From positions 4,055,677-4,119,676 of the forward strand of contig AP018269.1 in assembly GCA_003994795.1 (NCBI GenBank): a stretch of DNA of 64,000 bases. The letters run 5' to 3'. The notes beneath the pieces are model-generated. The model saw only the letters and a list, made by a program, of their open reading frames with translations. It did not search any database and had not been told where the DNA came from. The position numbers and the translations under genes are program-made. How positions within the stretch are numbered: position 1 is the stretch's first letter; every line of letters begins with the position of its first letter. Source of the stretch: Cylindrospermum sp. NIES-4074. Lineage in GTDB: Bacteria > Cyanobacteriota > Cyanobacteriia > Cyanobacteriales > Nostocaceae. Shown in pieces: positions 1 to 8,976 of this stretch.

Positions 1-344
1 ACAAGATAGCAGACCACAGAGACAAAAATTGATGCAGCTATATATCAAACAGATCCCAGCAGAGGGACGACCGTTGTTAGCAGGAGATCACACAAACAGC
101 CCGTGATATTGTAACTGACAATCCTCTACCTTGGCAGAAGTCTCAGGGTAATTTGACCCCTGGAAGAGTTGCTCTAGCTCTCGGTGGAGTTTTCGCGGCC
201 ATTGGTACTCCAGCCCTTCCACCCAAACCTCGCGGAAAGTCCCCGGGTTGGGAAGCAGGAAAAAAGCGTCACCGTAAAAACCGATGCCCGATTGTTAAAA
301 AAACCGTAACACGACCACGTAAAGAGCCATCAGTTGCGGTTTAA
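1..344 (+). pseudogene. Internally deleted transposase remnant
   Basis: Two pieces of one transposase family are fused here. Positions 2 to about 100 read, in one frame, as the family's N-terminal part (DSRPQRQKLMQLYI...RPLLAGDHT). From about 102 to the stop at 342-344, in another frame, the sequence is the C-terminal tail (DNPLPWQK...LTPGRV...PPKPRGKSPGW). The same tail recurs in the decayed transposase ending at 38753, which shares LTPGRVA and PPKPxGKSPGW. The central catalytic part is missing, so the gene cannot be active. A right-end-like motif follows about 70 bp after the stop. The 5' end lies outside the window. The family reading rests on memory of cyanobacterial transposases and on the internal match. 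Confidence 0.7.
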
Positions 345-414
345 TACTAAAGATTATTCATAATTTCGCTAAGTCTCTGATTAACTCAGCCCTGCTGGGC
401 CGTTTTGCATAGCT

Positions 415-433
415 TAGTCTAAACTCCAGTCAA
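415..433 (+). repeat. Transposon right-end motif (TAGTCTAAACTCCAG)
   Basis: The motif TAGTCTAAACTCCAG lies about 70 bp after the transposase tail ending at 344. A near-identical motif lies about 70 bp after the related transposase tail ending at 38753, which marks it as the right terminal repeat of that element family. Further copies are at 41197-41213 and, inverted, at 33297-33313. Confidence 0.6.
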
Positions 434-435
434 AA

Positions 436-1890
436 TATCCCTCTTCTGTCACTTTCCGAAATAAACAAGCAGTAAATACAGTAAATTATGCAGAGGAATA
501 AAAGGGTTTGAAGCCATTCATAGCACTAATAAGTTGGTTAAATCCGAGCAACAAATTGGAATTGGGAAAAACATCAAGCCAGGGATAAATCAACCAAAAG
601 AGTAAAAGTGGTTGGACAATTAAGCGCAGATTATTGAGAGTATTCTTCCATCCAGTTTGATGATTCCATTGCTGATGCACAGTGAAATCAACTGAACTGT
701 TTTCTGATATGTCAGGTGGAATTTGAGGAGATTGAAGGGAGGATAAGAACGTTGGAGAGTGTAAACTAATCATAGTGTAAACACAAAAAATAATTTCCCA
801 CCACCGCTCAATATGCTGGAAACTAGTAAACCGATAATCTGTCCAACCTAATTCCTGCTTACACTGACGAAAACCATATTCTACCCATGTTCTCAAGCCA
901 TATAGGTTACCCAAAGTTTTCTTAAGTTTACCTTTGAGATTTGTCATCACAAAGGAAGTAGAATTTTCCGGCATTGTTTCTGGGTCAGTGGTTACTTCCC
1001 AGTAAGTTATATCCCTTCTCTTACCATAAATTATTTCACGGATATATCTATTCTCTGATTTTTGGTTGCTAAATGTTCTGGTAAATTTACACCACTTATT
1101 CGCCCTAACACTCTGATTAGCTGGCAGCCAGACACCATGATTACTTCTAATAGCTACCACATAAGCTAAGTTATATGCTGCTAATTTCCTGATAAACTGG
1201 CTACTCTCACCATATAAACTGTCTGCCAATACCAATTCAATATTAAAGCCCAACTCTATCAATTCTGTAATTATTTCTGTTGCTAATTCTATCTTGGTTT
1301 TATATTTATCTCCTGCTTTTAGCGTCCCTTGAGGTTTGAATACTTTGAACAGTAGCGGAAATGTTATGTTGGCGTAAACTCCGTAGGCATTGACTGAAAC
1401 TATCCCATTATCTATTTTCCCCACACTTCCTAAATATTGTCTGGCTACATAATCAGTCTTTTTACCTTTTTTCCTATCTCCTGTTTCATCGATGACTATG
1501 GTAATTGCTTTTCCATCTAATGCTCTTTTGATTTCCTCTATTCTTCGACTTCTTAATTTTTCTACTGACCACTCTGAATTAGCGATGAAATGATGTAATG
1601 ATTGTGCGGAATTTATGCTTACTACTTTCGCTATTTCTGGTAAAGATTTTCTCTTGAGCGTTGAGATTATTCCCAAATGTAAATATTTAAAGCACTCATA
1701 ATTTCTTACTTCTTTGAATATGTCTCTGTACTCTTCACAATATTCATCTATCACTCCCACTGTCGGGTGGGCATCTCGACGTAAATGTTTAAGGATTTGT
1801 AGTTCTACGTCCATTGCTCTACCTACCTTGTAGAGTTTTTTCTTTTAACTATTATATTCTTTATTCCCGGAAAGTGACAGAAGAGGGATA
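436..1890 (-). mobile_element. IS701-type insertion sequence, apparently intact
   Basis: The element is bounded by a perfect 23-bp inverted repeat, at 436-458 (beginning TATCCCTCTTC) and 1868-1890 (ending GAAGAGGGATA). It encloses one full-length DDE transposase on the minus strand. The flanks (left ..CAAAA, right CTTTA..) show no obvious direct target duplication, so the true ends could be a few bases off, or one flank may have been rearranged. The right end stops 32 bp before the start codon of the downstream dehydratase-like gene. Its left end abuts an older transposase remnant. Confidence 0.85.
486..1814 (-). CDS. IS701-family-like DDE transposase
   Basis: This 442-residue protein catalyses transposition of the surrounding element. 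The catalytic-core signature VIDETGDRKKGKKTDYVA is visible near residues 105-125. It is followed by LADSLYGES around residue 195, which should carry the second acidic residue, and a C-terminal segment with WVEYGFRQCKQELGWTDYR holding the expected third acidic residue. These fit the IS701 branch of DDE transposases. The frame is uninterrupted and the inverted repeats are perfect, so it is probably recent and active. The start ATG at 1812-1814 lies about 55 bp inside the right inverted repeat, as expected. Confidence 0.85.
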   Translation of the reverse strand: MDVELQILKHLRRDAHPTVGVIDEYCEEYRDIFKEVRNYECFKYLHLGIISTLKRKSLPEIAKVVSINSAQSLHHFIANSEWSVEKLRSRRIEEIKRALDGKAITIVIDETGDRKKGKKTDYVARQYLGSVGKIDNGIVSVNAYGVYANITFPLLFKVFKPQGTLKAGDKYKTKIELATEIITELIELGFNIELVLADSLYGESSQFIRKLAAYNLAYVVAIRSNHGVWLPANQSVRANKWCKFTRTFSNQKSENRYIREIIYGKRRDITYWEVTTDPETMPENSTSFVMTNLKGKLKKTLGNLYGLRTWVEYGFRQCKQELGWTDYRFTSFQHIERWWEIIFCVYTMISLHSPTFLSSLQSPQIPPDISENSSVDFTVHQQWNHQTGWKNTLNNLRLIVQPLLLFWLIYPWLDVFPNSNLLLGFNQLISAMNGFKPFYSSA

Positions 1891-1921
1891 CTTTACCTTC
1901 ATAACAGCAAAACTGCCGTTG

Positions 1922-2896
1922 ATGCTAGAGCCTAACTCCGTCACCATAACTGATGTGCAAGCTGCCCAAGAGCGTCTTTTTGGTATTGCCCATCATACAC
2001 CAGTACTAACTTCTAGAATTGTTAATGAACGCACTAGTAGCCAAGTGTTCTTTAAGTGCGAAAATTTTCAACGCACGGGGGCTTTTAAATTTAGAGGTGC
2101 ATATAATGCCTTGGCACAATTATCAGCAACCCAAAAACAAAGGGGTGTTCTCACCTATTCATCGGGTAATCACGCCCAAGCGATCGCACTGGCTGGACAA
2201 CTACTCAATATTTCTACCACGATTGTAATGCCTGATGATGCTCCTTTAGTCAAGCAAATTGCTACTCGTAATTATGGTGCTGAGGTGATTCTATATAATC
2301 GGCACTCAACCAACCGGGAAGAATTAGCCCAAACTCTGGCAAGCGATCGCAATTTAACGCTGATTCCCCCTTACGACCATCCCCATGTCATCGCAGGACA
2401 AGGTACAACTGCGTTAGAACTGATTAATGAAGTTGGTCAACTAGATTTGCTATTGGTTTGTTGTGGTGGAGGGGGCTTAATTTCTGGTTGTGCGATCGCA
2501 TCCAAAGCGCTTTTACCCAATTGTCAAGTAATTGGTGTAGAACCAGAACTAGCCGATGATGCTACCCGTTCTTTCCACAGCAAAACCCTACAAACTGTTA
2601 GTAATCCTGATACTATTGCTGACGGCGCCCGTACTCCTAGCTTGGGAAAAATTACTTTTCCCCTAGTGCTGCATTACGTTGATGATATGGTAACAGTATC
2701 AGAAGCAGCCATTCTGCGTACTATGTTTTTTTTGTGGGAACGCCTAAAAATCGTCGTTGAACCCACCGGAGTACTAGCCGCAGCCGCTTTGCTCGAAGGT
2801 GTGGTGACAGCACCACAGGCAAAAATTGGTGTAATTATCAGCGGTGGAAATGTGGATTTGGCACAAGTTGGTAAATTATTTTCTGCGGAATCTTAA
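1922..2896 (+). CDS. Threonine/serine dehydratase-like PLP enzyme
   Basis: The protein has 324 residues and is a fold-type II PLP enzyme. It shows the lysine-bearing GAFKFRGA motif (K56, predicted Schiff base), SSGNHAQA (80-87) and the glycine loop GGGGL (182-186) that binds the cofactor phosphate. It lacks the C-terminal regulatory domain of biosynthetic IlvA. It therefore resembles the short catabolic threonine dehydratase, serine racemase and hydroxyaspartate dehydratase group; substrate cannot be chosen from sequence. The ATG at 1922 was preferred because the open frame upstream runs into the IS end and only from MLEPNSVTITDVQAAQ does it match the family. The IS has replaced whatever promoter stood more than 32 bp upstream. 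Confidence 0.85.
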   Translation: MLEPNSVTITDVQAAQERLFGIAHHTPVLTSRIVNERTSSQVFFKCENFQRTGAFKFRGAYNALAQLSATQKQRGVLTYSSGNHAQAIALAGQLLNISTTIVMPDDAPLVKQIATRNYGAEVILYNRHSTNREELAQTLASDRNLTLIPPYDHPHVIAGQGTTALELINEVGQLDLLLVCCGGGGLISGCAIASKALLPNCQVIGVEPELADDATRSFHSKTLQTVSNPDTIADGARTPSLGKITFPLVLHYVDDMVTVSEAAILRTMFFLWERLKIVVEPTGVLAAAALLEGVVTAPQAKIGVIISGGNVDLAQVGKLFSAES

Positions 2897-3099
2897 TTTA
2901 GGTGATAATTTCTAGAAATTATGCATTGACAAGAAACACTAAATATGTAGTATTGGTTATCCTACTCAAAAAGTGGCATTGATCTAAGAGAAATTTGCTG
3001 TTAGGTGGAAGTAAGAGAAAATCAAGGGTTTTTGCTAAACTTAGTTACATAAGTTAATATTGTGTCCTCAGTATAGGCACGTATCTTGGCATTGACCCT

Positions 3100-4410
3100 A
3101 TGAAGACTGTTCTTAAATCAGATCAAGACCAAGTGACTCGGTTCTTTTCACATCTGGAATTTGATGGCAATCAGCTAAATCATCAACCAGGCAGTGTATT
3201 AGGAAGTACAGCACTGATTGCAGGAACAACCATTGGGGCTGGTATTCTTGCCTTACCTGCTGTTACTCTACCATCTGGTGTTGTTCCATCTACAACCTTG
3301 CTAATTGTTGTTTGGCTTTACACCTTAGTTTCAGGTTTGTTAATTGCGGAAGTGACTTTGAACGCGATGCGTCTGGAAGGGCGTCCAAGTGTAGGTCTAT
3401 TGGCAATTGTTGAGAAGACCTTAGGGAAGTTAGGAGCCAGAATTGCCAGTGGGGCATATTTGTTTATGCACTATGCACTGTTAGTGGCATACATCACCGA
3501 AGGTGGAGATATTTTAGTATCTGCGGTGGAAAAACTTTGGGGTGTGCAGAACGTTTTGCCTACATGGGTGGGGACAACAACTTTTACCCTTTTGTTTGGT
3601 GGCATTATGTATCTTGGGCGCGAAAGGTTTATTCAAAAGTTAAACAGCGCCTTTGTTGCCATTGTCATAGTTTCTTTCTTAGGATTATTGTTGCTGGCAG
3701 GAACACAAGTTAAGAGTACACAATTCCTGTTTCAAAACTGGAGTGCTTTGGGTAGTTCCGTTTCGGTAATGTGTGTAGCGCTATTTTACCATAACGTTGT
3801 GCCAGTTGTTGTGAACCAACTTGAAGGAGATATCCCTAAGATTCGTCAGTCCATCCTCATTGGTTCTTTGATTCCCCTGATGATGTTTTTGGCATGGAAT
3901 GCCGTGATTTTGGGAAGTGTCAGCCCCGATATGCTAAAGGTGGGAGCAGCAGACTTAACTATTTTCGACCCCCTGCAAATTTTGCGATCTGGTGGTGCGG
4001 GAGCATCTTTGGGAGTGTTAGTATCCATTTTCTCGGAATTTGCGATCGTTACCTCCTTCATTGGATTTGTCTATGGGTTACTAGATTTCTTCAAGGATAT
4101 TTCCCTCATTACCCAAGGATTACCTTCTCGCTTACCTCTCTATTCACTAATTCTGTTCCCACCTTTGAGTTTAGGAACACTCAATCCCAACATCTTCTTT
4201 ACTGCCTTAGATTACACAGGAACGTTAAGTGTCTCTCTTTTAGGTGGGATTATTCCCGCATTGATGAGTTGGAAGCAACGCCAACAGCAAGACATATTAA
4301 ATAGTACGAATCAACGACTGGTTCCTGGTGGCAAGGTGACACTGATTGTGATGATTGCGGTAGCATTAGCCCTGATAGGAAAACAAATTCTGTCAATCTG
4401 CACACAATAA
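3100..4410 (+). CDS. Aromatic amino acid permease family protein
   Basis: This 436-residue integral membrane protein is of the hydroxy/aromatic amino acid permease type (tyrosine/tryptophan transporters TyrP, Mtr, TnaB). Its first membrane helix carries the family-typical GTTIGAGILALPAVTLPSG (about residues 42-61). About eleven hydrophobic segments follow, up to the final helix near residue 425. It probably imports tyrosine, tryptophan or phenylalanine by proton symport across the plasma membrane; the exact substrate is not visible. The ATG at 3100 gives a plausible cytoplasmic leader of about 35 residues. It stands alone: the upstream gene ends 203 bp before it, and kptA starts 73 bp downstream and could be co-transcribed. 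Confidence 0.85.
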   Translation: MKTVLKSDQDQVTRFFSHLEFDGNQLNHQPGSVLGSTALIAGTTIGAGILALPAVTLPSGVVPSTTLLIVVWLYTLVSGLLIAEVTLNAMRLEGRPSVGLLAIVEKTLGKLGARIASGAYLFMHYALLVAYITEGGDILVSAVEKLWGVQNVLPTWVGTTTFTLLFGGIMYLGRERFIQKLNSAFVAIVIVSFLGLLLLAGTQVKSTQFLFQNWSALGSSVSVMCVALFYHNVVPVVVNQLEGDIPKIRQSILIGSLIPLMMFLAWNAVILGSVSPDMLKVGAADLTIFDPLQILRSGGAGASLGVLVSIFSEFAIVTSFIGFVYGLLDFFKDISLITQGLPSRLPLYSLILFPPLSLGTLNPNIFFTALDYTGTLSVSLLGGIIPALMSWKQRQQQDILNSTNQRLVPGGKVTLIVMIAVALALIGKQILSICTQ

Positions 4411-4483
4411 AACCAGCAATAAAAATTATGGTGTAGCATAATAATCATATATATGTAACACACATAATACTAGCCACAATCAA

Positions 4484-5029
4484 ATGAATGATTCTCGCCT
4501 CGTCAAAATCAGCAAATATCTCAGCAAATATCTACGCCACCAACCAGATAAAATTGGTATTAAACTTGCTCCTGGTGGTTGGGTAGATGTTGAAGAACTT
4601 TTAAGCGCCTGTGCTAAGAACAAGTTCCCTATTACCCGGCAGGAATTACAGGTAGTAGTTGAGTACAACGATAAAAAGCGTTATTCTTTTGACTCCACAG
4701 GTACTCTAATTCGCGCTAATCAAGGACACAGTGTGGAAATTGATTTACAGCTAGAACCTGCTGTGCCTCCAGATTTACTTTATCACGGTACAGGACGCAA
4801 ATCTGTAGAGTCAATTCTGCAAACAGGACTTTGCAAAATGTCACGGCATCATGTCCATTTATCACGAGATATTGCCACAGCAACTACTGTAGGTGCAAGG
4901 CATGGAAAACCCGTAGTTTTTATTGTAGATGCTGGGGCAATGTATCAGGCAGGTTATACATTTTATTGTTCTGATAATGATGTTTGGTTAGTCGATTCTG
5001 TGCCACCAGAATATTTACAAAAAATTTAA
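4484..5029 (+). CDS. kptA: RNA 2'-phosphotransferase (Tpt1/KptA)
   Basis: The 181-residue protein matches the Tpt1/KptA family, which removes a 2'-phosphate from an RNA splice junction using NAD+ and forms ADP-ribose 1'',2''-cyclic phosphate. Visible signatures are LSKYLRHQP near residues 11-20 (the catalytic Arg-His region), GWVDVEELL, LYHGTGRKSVESIL (about 99-112) and HHVHLS (about 121-126). Length is typical of bacterial members. Bacteria have no tRNA splicing that makes this substrate, so the role is probably RNA repair or NAD-dependent removal of a 2'-phosphate from damaged RNA. That role is inference. Confidence 0.93.
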   Translation: MNDSRLVKISKYLSKYLRHQPDKIGIKLAPGGWVDVEELLSACAKNKFPITRQELQVVVEYNDKKRYSFDSTGTLIRANQGHSVEIDLQLEPAVPPDLLYHGTGRKSVESILQTGLCKMSRHHVHLSRDIATATTVGARHGKPVVFIVDAGAMYQAGYTFYCSDNDVWLVDSVPPEYLQKI

Positions 5030-5285
5030 TATCTTAGCGCTAAAAATCTTATTTTCCAAGCACACTTAGCAGAATATAGGTGTTTTTGCCTAAGTCCTCA
5101 GCAGTAGTTTATGACCAGCTAATAGTAACTGCATCTGCAAGCTGCGTTTACAGATATTCTGTGAAAAAATAACGTGTTAAATTCAAAACCAGAGTTATTT
5201 TATGTAACTTTAACTATCTCTTATGGTAGAAGGACATCGGCAATAAAATCACTAATCTAGTGATAGATTTTTGCTGGAATAAATT

Positions 5286-5558
5286 ATGAATATTATTGCT
5301 TGGATAATTCTGGGTCTGATTGCTGGAGCGATTGCTAAAGCTATTTACCCTGGCCGTCAGGGTGGAGGAATGCTAGCAACAATGATTTTAGGAATCATCG
5401 GCGCTTTGATTGGGGGGACTTTAGTTACTCTCCTAGAAACAGGAAGATTGCAATTAACTGCCGCATCTCTTAGTATACCTGGAATAATTGTTGCTATCAT
5501 TGGTGCAATCATTGCCATTTTCCTATGGGGATTATTTACTGGACGTACCAGTTATTAG
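5286..5558 (+). CDS. GlsB/YeaQ/YmgE-family membrane stress protein
   Basis: The 90-residue protein consists of three hydrophobic segments with glycine-rich turns (IAWIILGLIAGAIAKAIYPGRQGGG, then MILGIIGALIGG, then IPGIIVAIIGAIIAIFLWGL). This is the pattern of the transglycosylase-associated or GlsB/YeaQ family of small inner-membrane stress proteins. The PGRQGGG turn after the first helix is typical. Enzymatic activity is not established for this family. It opens a run of general-stress genes (ChaB-type fusion, Dps, low-temperature-induced-type protein), so induction by cold, desiccation or osmotic stress is plausible but inferred from context. Confidence 0.85.
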   Translation: MNIIAWIILGLIAGAIAKAIYPGRQGGGMLATMILGIIGALIGGTLVTLLETGRLQLTAASLSIPGIIVAIIGAIIAIFLWGLFTGRTSY

Positions 5559-5632
5559 TTGTACAGCAAAGAAATCATGGTTAGAGCCAAGTTATTAGAA
5601 ATTAACTTTTTCTTTTTTCTAGCCAAAATAAA

Positions 5633-5661
5633 TACTCCACTATCTATAAGACAGTGGAGTA
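5633..5661. terminator. Stem-loop between stress genes
   Basis: A perfect 9-bp stem TACTCCACT/AGTGGAGTA with an 11-base loop lies 75 bp after the GlsB-like stop. No T-run follows on the plus strand (AATCAATATG), so it may be a processing or attenuation hairpin rather than a strong Rho-independent terminator. Confidence 0.35.
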
Positions 5662-5667
5662 ATCAAT

Positions 5668-5784
5668 ATGAGACAAATTACAATCAATGCTAGAGTTGGT
5701 GGATATTTTCCCTGTGATGAACTGGAGACTATAAATCAGTACAGTTCAGTTAAGGAAATTTATCTGTTGAGAATAGTAGTTTGA
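5668..5784 (+). CDS. Possible 38-residue ORF, uncertain
   Basis: An ATG-initiated frame (MRQITINARVGGYF...) runs 38 codons to a TGA at 5782 and begins 6 bp after the 5633-5661 stem-loop. No Shine-Dalgarno sequence is evident and no family is recognised. It is listed because it has normal-looking codon use in an otherwise empty interval between two convergent genes. Chance is the simplest explanation. Confidence 0.15.
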   Translation: MRQITINARVGGYFPCDELETINQYSSVKEIYLLRIVV

Positions 5785-5827
5785 GTAGCACTACCCTTAA
5801 CCCAACGAAAACCATATAGGCGATCGC

Positions 5828-6595
5828 CTAAACGCCTACTTTAGCTTTTGACCAAACACCATTCTCGTCTTCATCAAATTGGTGACGAACTGCTTCCCAA
5901 GCGGACTGTTCAGCGGTAAACTCGTCACTTGTCTCATTGAGTACAGTGTTATAGCGCTCAATAAATGTGCGTTGAGCTTCTTGTGAAAGATGAGCGCGAA
6001 CTTCTGGAGACAAGTCCTCTGGGCTATTGCATGGGCCAGCACAAGAACGAGCTAGAATGTTCTCTATTGTGTGAATCTCTTCCCCACCGGCACTTTCGAG
6101 CAGCAATCGAAATTCGCCAGTGCGATCGCTCGGAATTTCTGCCAATAACAAGAACTCACCAGCTTGTAAACGCGTTTGGTAGATAGCAGCTTTATCTTCT
6201 GGCATTCCCAAAGTAGTGAGAACTGATACTAAACCAGCACCTGCACTCCCAGCGATCGCACCACTTGCAGCCCCAAGTAGCAACGCACTAATAGGGCCTG
6301 CTGCCACAATTGGGCCGACAAAAGGAATAAACAGTACACCCACACCAGTGAGTAAACTGAGGAAGGAACCAAACAGGGAACCAAAAATTGCTCCAGTTCT
6401 CAAACCTCCCAGAATCACATCCCTCTTAGTAATGAAACCTGCAATTCGAGTTTCTGACTGGAAATTTCTACCCATAACCGAAATATGATCTCTGGGCACA
6501 CCCCTATCTAGTAACCGCCGAATTACATCATCGATTTGCTTCTGCTCTTTAAACACAGCTGAGATGGTACGCTCGGCTTTATATACTTCTGGCAC
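5828..6595 (-). CDS. General stress protein with C-terminal ChaB domain
   Basis: The 255-residue protein has three parts. Residues 1-55 resemble the N-terminus of the general-stress/heat-induced YflT type ([22 protein letters not shown]). Residues about 70-135 form a Gly/Ala-rich hydrophobic segment with two helical hairpins ([22 protein letters not shown], then [19 protein letters not shown]), a glycine-zipper-like membrane insert. Residues about 190-250 form a ChaB domain ([31 protein letters not shown]). Proteins of this build are found as cold- or desiccation-induced products in Nostoc; molecular function is unknown. It lies 89 bp downstream of dps on the same strand, so the two are probably one operon. 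A separate small ChaB protein lies at 32900. Confidence 0.8.
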   Translation of the reverse strand: MPEVYKAERTISAVFKEQKQIDDVIRRLLDRGVPRDHISVMGRNFQSETRIAGFITKRDVILGGLRTGAIFGSLFGSFLSLLTGVGVLFIPFVGPIVAAGPISALLLGAASGAIAGSAGAGLVSVLTTLGMPEDKAAIYQTRLQAGEFLLLAEIPSDRTGEFRLLLESAGGEEIHTIENILARSCAGPCNSPEDLSPEVRAHLSQEAQRTFIERYNTVLNETSDEFTAEQSAWEAVRHQFDEDENGVWSKAKVGV

Positions 6596-6684
6596 TGATA
6601 TTCTCCTTGTATCTTATCTTTGCAGCGAATAAACTGAAGAGGCAGATGCAGACTGCCATCCTCAACTCAGAATTTATTTTGTGA

Positions 6685-7224
6685 CTACACACCCACTGGT
6701 GTTTTGGTTTCTGCTGCTGGTTGTTTATTGTCTGGTTCTAATGCTTGCCCTTCAATAAATGAGCGCAGCATCCAAGCTATTTCTTCATGTTCTTCCATCA
6801 GTCCTGTGAGAAAGTCAGCAGTCCCCTGATCATGGAAATTCTCACCACTTTGATCCACGTGCTCCCTTAAGTTGCGAACAATCTGTTCGTGATCTTCTAC
6901 TAATCGAGCCACCATATCCGTTGCTGTAGGGACTTGACCAGCATGTTCCTTGAGGGTAGCAATATTGAGGAACCCTTCCATTGTGCCAACTGGATAACCG
7001 CCCAAAGCACGAACTCGCTCTGCTAATGCATCAATATTTACAGTTAATTTTTCGTAGTGTTCTTCCCACAGTTGATGGAGAGTGCGGAACTGAGGGCCGA
7101 CAACATCCCAATGGTACTTTTTAGTTTTTACTAACAAAACATAGGCATCTGCTAAATCCTGATTCAACAGATTAATTACACCTTGACGTTGTTCTTCCGT
7201 CAAACCAATGTTAATCGTAGGCAT
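6685..7224 (-). CDS. dps: Dps-family DNA-protecting ferritin-like protein
   Basis: The 179-residue protein has the Dps four-helix fold. Its ferroxidase-site signature YHWDVVGPQFRTLHQLWEEHYEKL (about residues 40-63) contains the His and the Asp/Glu residues that bind iron at the dimer interface. A later helix has DHEQIVRNLREHVD and the C-terminal helix has MEEHEEIAWMLRSF. Dps dodecamers oxidise ferrous iron with peroxide and store it, sometimes binding DNA. This one has a short C-terminal tail without a lysine cluster. It heads a probable operon with the ChaB-domain stress protein downstream. Related copies in Nostoc have been annotated as low-temperature-induced. Confidence 0.93.
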   Translation of the reverse strand: MPTINIGLTEEQRQGVINLLNQDLADAYVLLVKTKKYHWDVVGPQFRTLHQLWEEHYEKLTVNIDALAERVRALGGYPVGTMEGFLNIATLKEHAGQVPTATDMVARLVEDHEQIVRNLREHVDQSGENFHDQGTADFLTGLMEEHEEIAWMLRSFIEGQALEPDNKQPAAETKTPVGV

Positions 7225-7462
7225 TGTTTTATATCCCTAAGCGCACTTATGTATAATTTCCCTAATTTGCGGTCTAATCAACATCAATCAAAGGAAAGAG
7301 AATCATGTCTCTATTTGTGAATAAAATGACAAGTATGCCTATGTCTAAATACATATTTAACTCAAATGGTTAAAGAAGGATAGTTCATTAGAAGTCAAAA
7401 CTCAGCTTGGGTTCTTTTAAAAAAGAGACTCACTTAACTACAATTCTGAATTTTATTTTGTT

Positions 7463-7509
7463 CAACAAAAATAGACATCTTGATTTTTATCATTCATCAA
7501 GATGTCTAT
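7463..7509 (-). terminator. Rho-independent terminator of the 7586 gene
   Basis: A perfect 13-bp stem (ATAGACATCTTGA at 7471-7483 and TCAAGATGTCTAT at 7497-7509) lies about 76 bp beyond the stop of the minus-strand gene at 7586. On the minus strand it is followed by TTTTTGTTG. Confidence 0.65.
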
Positions 7510-7585
7510 GTTGCAAAATAGGGAACTGATATTTTAGTGAACTTTCAAAGTAAAGTTGAGATAATGGCTCATTCAAAAATACAGC

Positions 7586-7945
7586 TTACTTTTGACCTGT
7601 GACTTTTTCCAGTATATTTTGCACTTCATTTTCCACTGATGTTGCGCTTTGTGAGTTTTCAGGACGTTTCATTTTGTCAATGTCAGCATCTCCCTGAACC
7701 TCGTTAAGCCCCTGGTTTGATTTTTCCTGTACCTCTCTTAGTTTAGCAGGCGGTGATTTAGCCGCTTCATCAGTTAGACGCTGGGTTTCTAGCAATTGTG
7801 TAGTCCCTTCTGTTGGCTCACTTTGATAACTGCTGATTGCCAAAGCAGGATAATTGCTAGACAGAAAGATTAAGGCACAGGTAAATGCCATAATAAGAAA
7901 ACGTACTGGACGTAAGATAGCTAAAGCAAAGGTAAAAACCTTCAT
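7586..7945 (-). CDS. Low-temperature-induced-type secreted protein
   Basis: This 119-residue protein starts with a basic region and a hydrophobic segment (FLIMAFTCALIFLSS) ending in YPALA, a likely signal peptide cleaved near residue 36. The mature part is polar and helical, with GLNEVQGDADIDKMKRPENS (about 79-98) and a C-terminal VENEVQNILEKVTGQK. That pattern fits cyanobacterial proteins annotated as low-temperature-induced. The function is unknown; a periplasmic, highly charged stress protein is likely. It lies upstream of dps on the same strand but is separated by 361 bp and its own terminator. A second protein of similar build is at 23577. Confidence 0.7.
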   Translation of the reverse strand: MKVFTFALAILRPVRFLIMAFTCALIFLSSNYPALAISSYQSEPTEGTTQLLETQRLTDEAAKSPPAKLREVQEKSNQGLNEVQGDADIDKMKRPENSQSATSVENEVQNILEKVTGQK

Positions 7946-8976
7946 TGTAAACCCTCAATAACAACGTTAATCATGCAGAACTTATCAGGGCATAAACAAG
8001 TGTATATTAATCAGTTTTCTTGACTAATTAACTTATCTATATATGCACTGGTTGCAAGTTCTTACCTACTGAATCTTGTGAAGAATTAGTCCTAATTTAC
8101 GCATTTATTGAAGAATAATTAATGAGCGATTTCCCATTAATTGTCTAAAAATATAGCGATAGACATTCAGATTCTTCATCTCAGATTCCCATGCTTTATT
8201 TATAATGTGAAAAAGCTAATGATTAAATCAACCTATAGACTGAATTTACTAAGATTTGGATGGGCAGCAAAATCATTCTCTAGATAGTCCGATTGATGAC
8301 AGTTTTAAGAAGCTGAATATTTAAGTAAGTGTTTACATAAAATTTCAGTGTTTTTTTATGTGTCACTATTAAATAAATATCTTTGACATCTGCAACCTGT
8401 ATGTAGACTATACTTCTGAGTTAACTTATCGCAGGGTAAAACCTACGGGAAATTGTGCAGGAAAATTTCGCTCGATTGGAAAAAAATGGCGTTGACGCAG
8501 CCTACCGTAGGTAATCGCTGTCTGCATGTCATCCTTACCTTACTCAGCTATAGCTTCCGGCTTGTAGAGAAAACGGGCATATATTATGCAGATTGGCGCT
8601 GAATTGCTATTTTTTAACTTCATAAGTTATAAACTATACTATTTTTTTTGTTAACTTGATCCTAAAATACCCATCAGTAAATCGCAGACTGAGTTTGTGT
8701 CAAGCTCGATATAAATTTAAATACCAGCAATTTAGGGTGATTTCGGACACCAGTTTAATTGTATTTACACGAAAAGGCTACAATAAAACCGAATTAAGAA
8801 TTGTAGCAAATTTGAGTAAAAGCAAAGGAATTCATAGAGAAAAAACCAGCGTTGACGAGAAAATTTACCCTATGCTGAACTAGAAACTTAATCTCTGCTA
8901 AAAATATGGTCATATTTACTACCAAAGTAGTCTCCATAAAACTCCATTAGTTCCTAGCAAAAACTCACCCAGTGTA
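7946..8976. other. Gene-poor interval of about 1 kb
   Basis: The stretch is AT-rich. A 75-codon frame (8656-8883) starts with TTG, has no clear ribosome site and matches no family I know, so it is not called. Part of it (about 8430-8530) resembles short dispersed cyanobacterial repeat sequence. It presumably holds the promoters of the divergent genes on either side; no motif is clear enough to place. Confidence 0.5.

Noticed and set aside
153..344. 63-codon frame with TTG start as a small basic protein
   Set aside because: It is the C-terminal tail of a transposase; the same motif order occurs at the end of the decayed transposase near 38.7 kb.
8656..8883. 75-codon frame in the gap before the TpsB gene
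   Set aside because: TTG start, no ribosome site, no family and atypical residue composition; chance is likely.
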